From Podospora comata (Eukaryota > Ascomycota > Sordariomycetes > Sordariales > Podosporaceae): a stretch of DNA of 64,000 nucleotides. Below the pieces are notes generated by a model. That model was given only the letters and a program-made list of their open reading frames with translations. It ran no database searches and was not told the DNA's origin. Shown in pieces: positions 46,351 to 57,414 of the stretch. Position 1 is the stretch's first letter; the number at the start of each line of letters is the position of its first letter. Position numbers and translations under genes: made by a program. Where the stretch lies: NCBI GenBank assembly GCA_017354895.1, contig CP071496.1:2790001-2854000 (forward strand). The letters run 5' to 3'.

Positions 46351-49334
46351 ATGGCCCCGACCAAACCCATCGTTGAGCATACCGTCGACCGAACCCCCGA
46401 ATATGAAAAGTTCCTCGAGGAGCTTCGCGACTTCCATGAGAAGCGCGGGACCCATCTTGACCCCGAGCCCAAGATGGGAAACCTGAGTGTCGACCTGTAC
46501 AAGCTGTTCAACTACATCGTGCAAAATGGTGGCTATGACAAGGTCTCGGATGAGAAGCTGATGTGGCGGAAGATGTGCGAAGGGTTGGGACTCATGCGAC
46601 ACAACGCCCCGGCCGACGCGTATACGTTGAAACAAATATTCTACAAGAACCTTGCCGCCTTCGAGATCAAGAAAATCCACAACAAGGAGCCTCCTCCGCC
46701 AGAGATCCTCGAATTTACGACTGCCAAGGGAGGATCGCTACTGACACGCACATTGGAGAACTTTGTCGCAAAGGGGAGAAACGATAGGGAGGATTCTGAG
46801 GATGGAAGTACGCCGGGCAGAGAGCGTCCTGTCGCCGAGACTCCTGCATCAGGCCGCGCCTCCCGGGGCCTCAGGGAAGCTCCTGCACCGAGGGTTATTT
46901 TCCATCCCGACACCAATTCCTCACGCCAGACCCGTCACGCATCTGGAGCGCAGCAAATAGGTACCCCCTCGTCCAACTCCCACTCTCACAACAACTCTGC
47001 GATTGCTCAAAATCCTGGAAACTCCCACCGTGGCGCATATGTTTTCAACCCTCCAGGGCCCGACATGAACAATCCCATCGTTCAGGGCTTTGTACCCCAG
47101 CCTGTCCAGCAGATGCCGTTGCGTATCGTCGACACCCCCTCCAGCAACCCGGAGCTGTTTGCCAGGAAACAACGACTCCTGAAGCAGCCGCCAGTCGCTG
47201 CCCCTAACCCGGGGATGCTTGTAAGAGCTTGTCTACCACCTGGTAAGCACTTGTTAAGATTGTTTAAGGTATTTTTCGACTCTAACATTGGTTTCCAGGA
47301 GCTTTGGATGGGCCCAACATCTACGAGCGCTGTCTCTTGTCGCTTCGGTCAGGCATCCGGTCAGAACAGGCGTTTGGCTGTCATCATCTCCTCAAAATCT
47401 CACACGAGCGTGGTGATAAATACAAGTTCTCTCAGTTCTGTGGCCTCGCTGAGGGCTTGACGGAGCTTGCTCTTAGTATTGGTGGCATGATTTACCATGT
47501 CAACTGGACAGTTTCCTACGACCCCGATTCCGACAACACCGACATTGGTGAGCTGGATGGTCTCGAGGGCACCCCAGATATCCTGGAACGAATTGCCCAG
47601 CTCAAGCGTCGGAAGGATGTCGACGACAACATTCTTCCCGCCGAATTCCGCGACCAGCTCACGCTGGTTTTGGAGGCGACACAGACCATCCGCAACATGG
47701 TCAACATGCCGGACAATGCCTACTTTATGTCCGAGTACCCTCCAGTCAAGGACCTCCTCTGCGTCATTCTGAATTTGCCAGAACTGGAGTGCGTCGTGGA
47801 GTTGAAGCATCTCGCTCTCGAAATCGCCGAATCGATTCTGCCTTACCTTGTCCTCAGATCAGACGACCCTCTGTATCAGTCACTACTTGCGAAACTCGAG
47901 TCGGACGATCGGGGTGTGATATTGACTGCCCTGAAGGCGATCAACAAAATCGCACTAAACCACCCAATCGAGACGAACAGACTCGGCAATGTCCCTCCTT
48001 CGGTCCTCCAGCGTATCATGGACTGGCTTCTCCTCAACGACGAGGACCTGCTGGACATTACCACCGATTTCCTCTACCAGTACACAGCCGTAGTCGAGAA
48101 CCTTGACACGATGCTCAAGCACATCAAGATAGAGCATCTCGTCACGCACCTCGTCCGACTGCTCTCCCACGGCGCCAAGCGATCAACGCGGGAGCTGATT
48201 GTCAGCGAGGCGCGTCTTGCCTACGACCCCCCCAACGAGACGGTCGTTCCTACACCGAAGGACCTGTTGGAGAAGCTTCTTGCCATTGAAGAACCAGAGC
48301 GTTGCTACGCCTGGATCCGGTGTTTCTTTGAGGAAGACCCCGACTCCAACATCACCCAGCTTGCGATCTGGCAGGCGTACAACACGGAATTCCTCGAACC
48401 CCTCAAGCGGAAGGGCCGTAGCATGATCAGCGCGCCAGAGTTTATCAAGAGCATCACGAGCGTTTATGAATCGGCCGGGGCCCAGATTGTGCACGAGCAG
48501 GGGCCGGGAGGGCAGTCTCAGCAGAAGTACCTGATTAGGGGCATCAGGCCAAGACGGTACCCCATCAGCCCAGACGGGAGGGGGTATTTCCAGTGTCAAC
48601 TTCCTGCTCCTCATGGCAAACCCCCCGGGGGAGCCAAATGCGGCGCGCGGAATCTCACAGCAGAGAAGATGTGGGATCACATTGTTGCCGAACATTTAGG
48701 TGACAGCGTCTCCCGCACTGAAGATGGGAAGTTGGTCAACAAGGAAGGAATGTTTTCCTGCGCTTGGAACAACTGCCAGAAATTCCCCCGCCCCACAGAG
48801 ATGTTCCTCGTTCAGTACATGGCTCACCTCAAAACCCACCTCCGCAACGAAGAGATCCGACACGCGGCCAAGCCATCGGAGATTTCTCCTTTGGCCCCCC
48901 TACCGCCCCCCCCTCCGTCCCCGACCTCGACCACTAACAGATCCAGGAGTGGGAGTTTCTCTTCGTCTTCTTCAAAGTCGAGGGTGGTCAGGCCGGCGAA
49001 GACGGTAACGATCACGATTGAGGAGACGGCGAGCGCGAGGGATGAACGGAACCCGAACGCGCCGGCGCAGGCGGCGGGGGTGCCGCTTAGCGCGGTTTTG
49101 ATTCTGAGGAATATTGCGCAGTATGTCCCGAGGACGGAGGCGGAGGCGGAGTTGAGGAGGAGGAAGAATGAGGGGGAGGAGGGTGAAGGTTGGAACGAGA
49201 TTTTGTTTAGGCCTGTGATGGGGAGGTTGTGGGAGGTTTTTACCGAGAATAGGCTGCTGACGCCGCATTTGGCGGGGTTGTTTGGGCTCTTGGAGGAGAG
49301 GCAGCAGGTTAGGAGGTTTGTGGTGGAGGAGTAA
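46351..49334 (+). CDS. RSC9-like: RSC9-like ARID subunit of chromatin-remodelling complex
   Basis: Exons 46351-47242 and 47299-49334 join at a 56-nt intron (GTAAGC donor, TTCCAG acceptor) to give 975 residues. Family knowledge: Rsc9 is an ARID/armadillo-like subunit of the RSC nucleosome remodeller (Sfh1/Sth1 complex); animal ARID2 is the counterpart. The ARID domain is at about 14-110 (YEKFLEELRDFHEKRGT, LYKLFNYIVQNGGYDKV, YKNLAAFE). A disordered linker follows. After the splice site LDGPNIYERCLLSLRSGI begins the helical repeat region of about 350 residues. An RFX-like or zinc-binding stretch lies at about 725-830 (FQCQLP, AEKMWDHIVAEHL, CAWNNCQKF, HLKTHLR). A proline-rich region and a final helical segment close the protein. 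The gene is complete. Confidence 0.92.
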
Positions 49335-49343
49335 GATGGAGAT

Positions 49344-49344
<1 letters not shown>

Positions 49345-49404
<60 letters not shown>

Positions 49405-49405
49405 C
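49345..49405 (+). repeat. T32 tract followed by (GT)n
   Basis: A run of 32 thymines (49345-49376) begins ten bases after the stop codon of the RSC9-like gene and passes directly into about a dozen GT units. Confidence 0.9.
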
Positions 49406-52400
49406 TGTGTCTGTGTTTGGGCGTTTCTTCATGGGAAAAAAAGATGAATTTGGGAGAAACAATGGTTTGGGTTGTTTGACGGATACATTTCCTCCTCTTG
49501 AGGCGAGGATGGGAAGGAAATGGTGGATGGATGGATCACTGGAAGGGCTACTTCAGGGTGGTGATTGTTCTTTCTTTCTTGTCCTAAATTTAGGATGTAT
49601 CGCTTGTGGCTGAATACTGTACGATAATACCCTTTATTTCTCATCCAAGCTTCATGTGAGAGTGTGTACTAGCGTTTTTCATAGTATGGAATGCGAATAA
49701 AATCAGTCTAAAAGATGCGGAGTGATTTCCTGAAAGATGAATTGCTATATACCTTGTGATGACCAAACAGGAGCAACTGGGGAATGAGGTCGACTCGGAT
49801 TGAGTGATATCAGTCTTGTAAGATTGGGAGCAGTCGCTGAAGAAAGTGAATTGCAGTATTTTATGTGAATGAGAAAGCCCTGAAAGCCAGATATGTATGC
49901 GATCTTCCATGAGCAAGCAAGCTGGAAGGGGAAATCGAAAAAGGGGGAGGTCGATGTGTTTCTCGAGGTTAATGTGAATGAGGGCCATTTGGCTGCCAGA
50001 TGTGATATTCATAAAGCAACGACTCCAGAGGTTGGAGAACTCGACATTGTACATCAGACGCACACCAAATGTAACTTACGCTGAAGAGCAGTTAAAATGG
50101 TCCGCTTGGCTCCGGACGACAGCGGTCTCGACTCCTTGGGCCAAGAGAGGAACGTTAGATTGTCGGATTTTTTGTGTCATGCGGCCACGACCCGCTGTCA
50201 ACGGGCTCTCCCGCTGCGACAGCAATTTTATGCAATCTGTGCAGTGGCGACGAAGAGAAAACCGGGAAAGCGGGAACATCGTGAACGTCAATGTCATGCC
50301 TGCTGCTGTGACCTGCGTGATCGATCGTGAGGGTAAGGGTTGCTGCGACCGAGACTGTCTGTGGTCCAAGCGTTCTGGGTCACAAGGCGCCCCGGATTCA
50401 GGGGTCCAATGGTGGCGAGTTTGAGGCCATCGTGAGATCTGATCTGGGGTAAAATGGCGGCGGGCTAGGCCCTTGCCGACCCAAATGGCCGGGAAATAAA
50501 AATACGATGCTGTGGCTGACTGGCGGCGGCTCGCTTCGACCCTGCGGGAAGATTATCGTGAGCCGTTGGATGGGGCTCGCTTGGCGTTGGCGTGTCCCAC
50601 GGAGCTGGCTCGAGCTGGCGGAGGTTACTCCGTACCTTTTTTTGAATGACATGCCTTGGATCGTGAGTTTTTGGGTGGTGGGTTTTTGTTGGCGGTTGGT
50701 GTTAATACCACCAACTACGGAGAAAAAGACAGTGAGGGGATGAGATGAAGGGGGAGACGGGGAGAACATGTTGCCAAACCATGGGGGGCCTTGATTTACC
50801 CTGTCTGACAGGTGGGCGTTCTTGTCGTTGCTGGTGATGAGGTGATTGATGAACCCAAACGACCGATGGGCAGACGGCCGCGGGATGGCCAACAAGCCAA
50901 ATCCCCGCACCCGCGGATGAGTCCCGACTCAGGTGGGGTATCCGAAAGGTTCTGGAAGGGCTTCTTGATGGAGTTCGTCTCAGGCCAACAGAGCAGGAAA
51001 AAAAGTCCCTATCAAGATGAGGCATTCAGCAACTCCGATAGGCCACAGCAAACAAGGGGCACCAGGTCGTTGACGTTCTCGACTTCAGTAGTCTCGACCG
51101 AAGGATTTGACTGTGCATTACCGTTCCCCCCTCCCTTACCTAGCGTGCCTTTGCGTGGTGCAGGCGTTGATAACCATTTTTGACGCGTCACTCGGAAGCT
51201 GCGAAAATATATGCAGAGGTATGGGTTGGGTTGGGTTGCTTGAGGGGGCTTCGTACAGCCGTGCTGCATGGCGGCTGGGCGGGGCATGCAGACGCTCATG
51301 CAACGACTGTGCTGCTTGGTTGATTCTTGCCTGCGGTTGAGTCGACGGTACCTGATGGAGGGTAGGCTTCATTTGTTTCTTGAGATACTGCTCCGAATAG
51401 CGGACCACCATAAAGGCAGAAGATCGACCATGCACCGGTCGAGATAGGAGCTGGAGCTCCCCTCCCTCACCACGAAATAGCTGACACACTAAAGTAGGTT
51501 AACACGCCTTTAAGATAGTTTATAGGCCTATAAACTATCTTAAAGGCGTGTTAACCTACTTTAGTGTCTCAATTATTTTGTGGCAAGGGTGCTCCCCTAG
51601 ACAGCCTCAGTTCGTGGATGCTGCCTCCTAAATCCGAAAGGCTGTACACCGCAGGTTACGTTGCAGGTCCTCCCGAGGTGATAGCCCAACGGTCCTCCCC
51701 GCTCGGTGTCTTGGCCATGTGAATTAGGTAGTTGATGGTGTAGATGTCTTTTCATCAACACTTCTATCCTTGCCGATTGAGCCGGCAAGTCGAGTTTCAT
51801 AGGCAACCACATGACCTAATGTCGAGATATTTTGCTGATGCATCCCGCACCTTTGGTTTCTTTTTGCCAATGGCGTGTGCGGCATGAGTTCATCATCGGC
51901 GATGGTGTTGTGTTCCTCGAATCGATCGAGCAACATGGACCTTACCACCAACAAAAAGCTCGGGCTCCAAAGTTCGGTGAGACGGTTCTTGATGCAAGGT
52001 AAGCGGTATGTGCTACTGCTCTAGAGAGGCTGCATCTCCTACTGGTAGATGTCGAGATATCGACTGTCATGTCCAACTCACCCTGAAAAGCCCAACCACC
52101 GATTCAGTCCCATGCAGGTCCAAGCCCAAGCTCCGATTGTGTCTCTGTTGAGTGCGGGGTCTGCGGGGCTTCTGAGGGGTAGGTCACCGCTCTGCGGAAT
52201 GTTGAGTGGTGTGAAGTGTTTCGGGGGTCAATTATCTTTTGTGAATGTTTTAGTTGGTGATATCTGGGTGTAGGAAGCCCCTGGACTAGAGGATGGGTTT
52301 TCAGAAATTGGGCCCCCACGCACCGCCAGAAAGTTGATGGTGTGGTTTGCCACGACGCCAATTGACCGGGGTTTCCGACCGCGCTTTTTTTCTGCATGTA

Positions 52401-54144
52401 ACCCCACACGATGGGTGCTGCAGCTCCATCTCCGGCAACGACGGCCACTGAGAGAATGGAGAGAAGAAGATGAAGCCGTACCAGAGGTCCGGCGTGGGCC
52501 GCATGTCTCGTATCTCAAGATAACGTGTTGCTGATCAGTTCAAAGCCAAGGCGGGTGTAAAATCCCTGCTGGGTGTGTGACACGTCTGGACGAGCACGAC
52601 GAGGTGCGTTTGGAGAGTGCCGGATGTTTGATGCTGTTGAGGGTGGGTTTTGATCGTCCAAGAGCTCCCAGGCTGGCCCTGGCACGCAGCCCTTGCCAGC
52701 CCTGTCGTCTATTTAACCTCCACTTACCTATTCCAGTTAGCGGTCGCAGCAAGCGTGGTTGAAACAACAGACGCTGTCGCAATCACTTGCCCTTTTGGAA
52801 AAGTGTCAGGACAGGCGACCTGTGACCGTCATCCGCGACCCTGACACCAGCGATTCCGCACTCTGGAGCACTGCATGTTTCCCGAGAAATTACTGCTGGT
52901 CTTGTGACTGAATCCCAATCTTTGGGTCCACCAAATGTGCTCTCACCGCTCGAGGATCCCGCTCAGCAAATGCTCGGCCTCGAGGGGGTGGGTGGTTGCT
53001 GATTATCAGTTAGATGGTGGGCAGATAAATACCAGAGCACTGAACCACCAGAGTTGGAGGGGGACACAGACGCCAATCTCTAGCTTTCGTCCATTGTCCA
53101 CCAAATCATCAGCCTCAACCGGTGAACGTCTCCAACCCAGGTACGTCCAGTGGATCTGCTACTCTAAGTTTTGCCGTTGTTGAAGACTTCGTCCAACCAA
53201 CCGGTGCACTGGCGGGGCTTCCAAGTGGAGACCCACCACGTCAGGCTAAGGCCTCATCAACAATAACCTGGCATCACGCTTCTCCTGGGAACAGTAGATG
53301 AGATGGTTGCTGGTCTAGAGGGTCTAGACGAACGTCCGCAGCATGCCGCTCTGTGCCGCTCCCCGCAAAAAGACAATGCTGTGCCGCTTGTCCCTGTCTG
53401 TGGGAGGTGGGAGTGGTGGTGTGGTGGCATGTCGATATCAACCATCCATCTCTGAATCCTGGGAGGGCTACTGGCCGGTCGTTTCGCTGCGGAAAGACGC
53501 ACGGAAACGTCGAGACCGGAAGCTTATTTTGCAGCGTTGCAGCATATACTTGGAACAGGCGCATAATCGGCACTCGCGGTTGCGACTTTGCGTGGAGAAT
53601 TTGTTGCTGATCCGCAAACAACCCTCTCAGAAGAACGATCTCGACTCGCCCCTCCGCCACCATCTTGGCCCCGCTCCCCTGACTGGTCCTTTGCCTCATC
53701 CGCCCTCCGGCCTTCCCTAGCTTCAGCCAGCACGTCACGCTCCTAGCAGAAAGACTTTTCCCCTGCTCCATCTTATCCCACCCATTCATCCTATAAATAA
53801 CAAGAGCCTGGCGGCCCCGTTCACGCTGTCAGGTCTTTGATTTACCAACGAGCAGTTTTGTGGTCGCTATTGAGGAGCCCAGGTACATTTAACGTACCTT
53901 GAACCCATCAGCCGAATCTCCTTCCCCCCAGCCTCTTCATTCACTTACACCCAACGACCCCTTGGTCTTCGTGTCAAGTGCTTCTGGCCGAACACTCAGC
54001 TCGTTCGTACCTTCGTTTATTTCGCTGAATTTTCGCTACCCACGTTCGCTCAAGCCACTTCTTGCTCTTGAGCATTTTTTGACTTTTTCACAAAGTCTAC
54101 CATACACCCACCAAAATCAGTAACAACACCACAGATCAGCAAAA
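49406..54144. other. 4.7 kb gene-free stretch
   Basis: Frames on both strands are short and of random composition; none has a domain, paralog or plausible splice partners. The stretch contains a perfect 82-bp palindrome (51486-51567). The last 150 bases before the dehydrogenase gene look like a C/T-rich fungal 5' leader. Confidence 0.5.
51486..51567. repeat. perfect 82-bp palindrome (41-bp arms, no spacer)
   Basis: The left arm starts ACACTAAAGTAGGTTAAC and ends in TTTATAGG at 51526; the right arm is its exact complement from 51527. The match breaks at both outer ends (C against G-complement). No flanking target-site duplication is obvious and no ORF is inside. It may be a remnant of a palindromic mobile element. 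Confidence 0.95.
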
Positions 54145-55299
54145 ATGGCTTCTGCTGTTCGTGCCGCCCGCATGGCCCCGCGCCTTTCGGTCCTCGTTCG
54201 GCCCGTTTTCGCTCGCACAACCCCTTCGGTCTGCCAGCGCGCCGCCTTCTCCGTCTCGGCCGGCCGCTTCAAGTCTGAGGTGATCAAGGAGACTGAGGTT
54301 CCCGTTTCTGTCTACAACCCCGATGCTAAGGGCGTCGCTTCTGGCAATGCCGACCATTTCAGCATCCCCGTCAAGCCTCGTCAGCGTGCTCCTGAGCCCG
54401 TCGTCGAGGAGGATGAGGAGGTTGTTCCCCTTGAGGAGAAGGTCTACTCTCAGCTCCCAAAGACGCTGCAGAAGATGAGCGTCCACGGCAAGGTCATCAT
54501 CATCACTGGGTATGTTCAACTTGGACAACTTCGAACGATGGAAGTCATAAATTACTAACAAGAAATTAGTGGTGCTCGTGGTCTTGGAAACTATATGGCC
54601 CGTGCCTGCGCTGAAGCTGGTGCCAAGGCCATTGCCATCTTCGATGCCAACCAAGAGCTCGGTGACGAGTCTGCTGCCGAGCTTCACCAGAAGACCGGCC
54701 TGCCCGTCTCCTTCTTCAAGGTTGATGTCCGTGACGGACATGCCATTGATGCCGCCGTCAAGAACGTCGTCGATCTCTACGGAACCCCTGATGTCTTGGT
54801 CAACTCTGCTGGTATCGCCGATTCCAACATTCCCGCCGAGACCTACGACCCAGCCATGTTCCGCCGTCTTATCGACATCAACCTGACTGGTTCCTTCCTC
54901 ATGTCCCAGTCGGTCGGCCGTGCCATGATGGCCGCTGGCAAGCCCGGTTCCATCATCCTCGTCGCCTCTATGTCCGGCTCCATCGTCAACTACCCACAGG
55001 AGCAGTCCTGCTACAACGCCTCCAAGGCTGGTGTCATCCAGCTCGGCAAGTCTCTCGCTGCTGAGTGGGCCAAGTACCAGATCCGCGTCAACTGCATCTC
55101 CCCCGGCTACATGGACACGGCCCTCAACAAGGTTCCCGCTCTCGACGCCCAAAAGAAGATCTGGAAGTCGTTGACTCCCCAGGACCGCCTCGGAAACGTG
55201 GATGACCTCAACGGTCTCTGCGTGTTCCTCGCCTCTGACGCCTCCGGTTTCATGACCGGGTCCAACGTCATCATTGACGGTGGCTACAGTCTCTACTAA
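54145..55299 (+). CDS. short-chain dehydrogenase/reductase with N-terminal leader
   Basis: Exons 54145-54509 and 54570-55299 join at a 60-nt intron (GTATGT donor, ACTAAC branch, TTAG acceptor) inside the nucleotide-binding motif, giving 364 residues. The first 40 residues are rich in R, A and S without acids, like a mitochondrial presequence; an acidic linker leads to the SDR domain at about 110-364. Cofactor motif TGGARGLG (from about 121), NSAG at 200-203, catalytic Ser257, Tyr270 and Lys274 (YNASK), then the SPGYMDT motif. It resembles fungal polyol/ketose reductases of the mannitol dehydrogenase/Sou1 type. The leader is unusual for those cytosolic enzymes. Substrate and cofactor preference cannot be assigned. 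Confidence 0.92.
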
Positions 55300-57414
55300 G
55301 TTTATGATACGACAAGAAATAATTTGCTGCTTTTATCGGCTTCGGGATACCCTATAGACGGTTTTGGCTTTTTTTATGTGTTCCTCATGGGCAGCAGCAG
55401 CAAAAATTAGTGGATTCTGACAATGGCATGGGTGTGGACGGATGGATGGTGATTATGGGGTTTTTATCTTCATGAGCGATGGGATTTTATTTACTTTGGG
55501 GGCGTACAGCGATGATATTTTTGATTGTTTTCATGGGGGTCTTTTTTCTCTTTCTCACGATATGGGTGCAAATATTAAAAAGAATCGGGGGCTCATTTTT
55601 CACTGGATTCGTCTCTCTTTTTTTTTTTTTTGAGGTTCCAGGGTATGGGGAATCCTCAATAACGACTAAAGGTTTTAGGCTCGTTACCTAGCAAAATCGG
55701 ATATCGCAAACAAAAGACTAATTAATATGAATATGGATTTATTTCCAGAATTTTTTGGGGTTTGCTCGTGATGTGGTGTCGAGGTTTTTGTTCTGGCCAA
55801 TGTGCTGGCTTTTATTTCCCACGTGGTGGTTGGTGTGGTGTAGGTCTTTGTCTTGGTTTGTTCTAGCAAGCTTCGAGACTGATGGGAGGGAGAGATGCAC
55901 GCGTGTATGGGTCTAGAAGATCTCTGAAAAGCTTGACAAAGAATGGGAGCTAGATTCGGGAGTTGCCGAGGTTCTTTTTCATTATCAATGATAAATGCTT
56001 CTTAGTCGATTTAGCAAGAGGTTCTGGACTGGGAGACGGACCGTGGAGGAAGGGTGGTGGAGGGTTTAAAATGTGTTGTGTGTGTGTAACAACATGTCGC
56101 AAATACGAGAGATTTGTTAGACTTGATCTGATTATTCACAGTAGCTCTTTGTGATGACTGGAACAGACGATTGTTTGGTCTTGTCGAATTGATGGCTTGG
56201 CTTTGCTCCTTCTTTATCGGTATTCCACCCCCTGAATAGAATCCATAGCCAAGGCATATAGGCATATATCTCCATCTCATCCAAACTACCCACCCACCCA
56301 CCACAGCAAATCACATGCTCATGCCAAAGTCAGGTAGCACGAAACTCCGTTTGTTGCTGTTTGCGCCTTTTATGTGAATGATCGTTGGTTGGTAGGCCGA
56401 TTCACAGGGTGGCTTCGAGCGCCCCACGTCCGCTCTTCACTCGTTGTTGCTGTTGGGCATCACCGCCTCATCACGAGGTAGTTATACCATTTTGCTACCT
56501 TCCACCGTATTTAGTTTCATCAACTGATACCTTTTACAACCGCAAAGATAGAAAAAATCTCATAGTTAAAAGTTAGAAAGAGATTCAGTTCTCTCCCCTA
56601 CTCAATTTCATACCAAACAGGAGAGGAAGCCCTAACGTGCATTTCATACAGCTCAATCAGCTCTTGCTTCAACAAGTCCCAACCATCCATTCCATGCCAT
56701 AGATATATATATACACAAAAACGCCCACCAACATAAGAAACGCAAGTACTGTAGGTGCCTCAAGCATGATCATAATTTTTCAATTGGTGTAACACCGTCC
56801 TTCCCCCGCCCAAACCCCAAGCATGGCCCTCCATTCCCTTCTTACAAAACACCATCGAAAAGACCTCGCCAACTCCCCTTAACCTCTCACCAAAACCCCT
56901 CACGATCAAAGTCAAAAAGTGAAAAGAAGCATCTGATAAAACTGGCCTTTTGTAAAATTCAAGCAAAACATATCCCTCTGCTTTGCCTTTCATCCTTCAT
57001 CCAAAAACCAGCTATAGCACTATCTCCCTCAACCAAAACTACCAACCAAACTCCCTTGCAAAAGCCCCACTAAACAACAGTCCAAGTAGAAAGCAAAAAA
57101 AAAAAAAAAAAAAACCCCGCTAAATTTGAATAGTATGACATGTCTTTTTCAACAAGACACAAAAGATCATAGTAAGTAAATAAATCCCACCACTTCCCCC
57201 ACGCCCCAACCCCCAACCCCCCATCCACCCTGTTTAGATCCAACCAAAACATCACAAGTACATTTCAGTACAACATAGTAGTCAGTAATAGTAAGAGAAA
57301 AAACAAACAAACAACTCGCTCGGTGAAAAAAAGTGTCTGTCTGGCTCCGCTTAGCCATGTGATGATGTCTGTGTGATCAGGTAAAAAGAAAATCCCACAT
57401 CAGAGATAAATCAT
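55300..57414. other. convergent 3' intergenic region
   Basis: 2.1 kb between the ends of the dehydrogenase and PAK genes. It has T-rich and A-rich runs (A20 at 57095-57114) and no supported gene. Confidence 0.5.

Noticed and set aside
49893-50910. Overlapping frames of 148-170 codons on both strands in the RSC9-SDR gap
   Set aside because: No domain, no splice partners, and both strands are equally open, which points to composition rather than coding.
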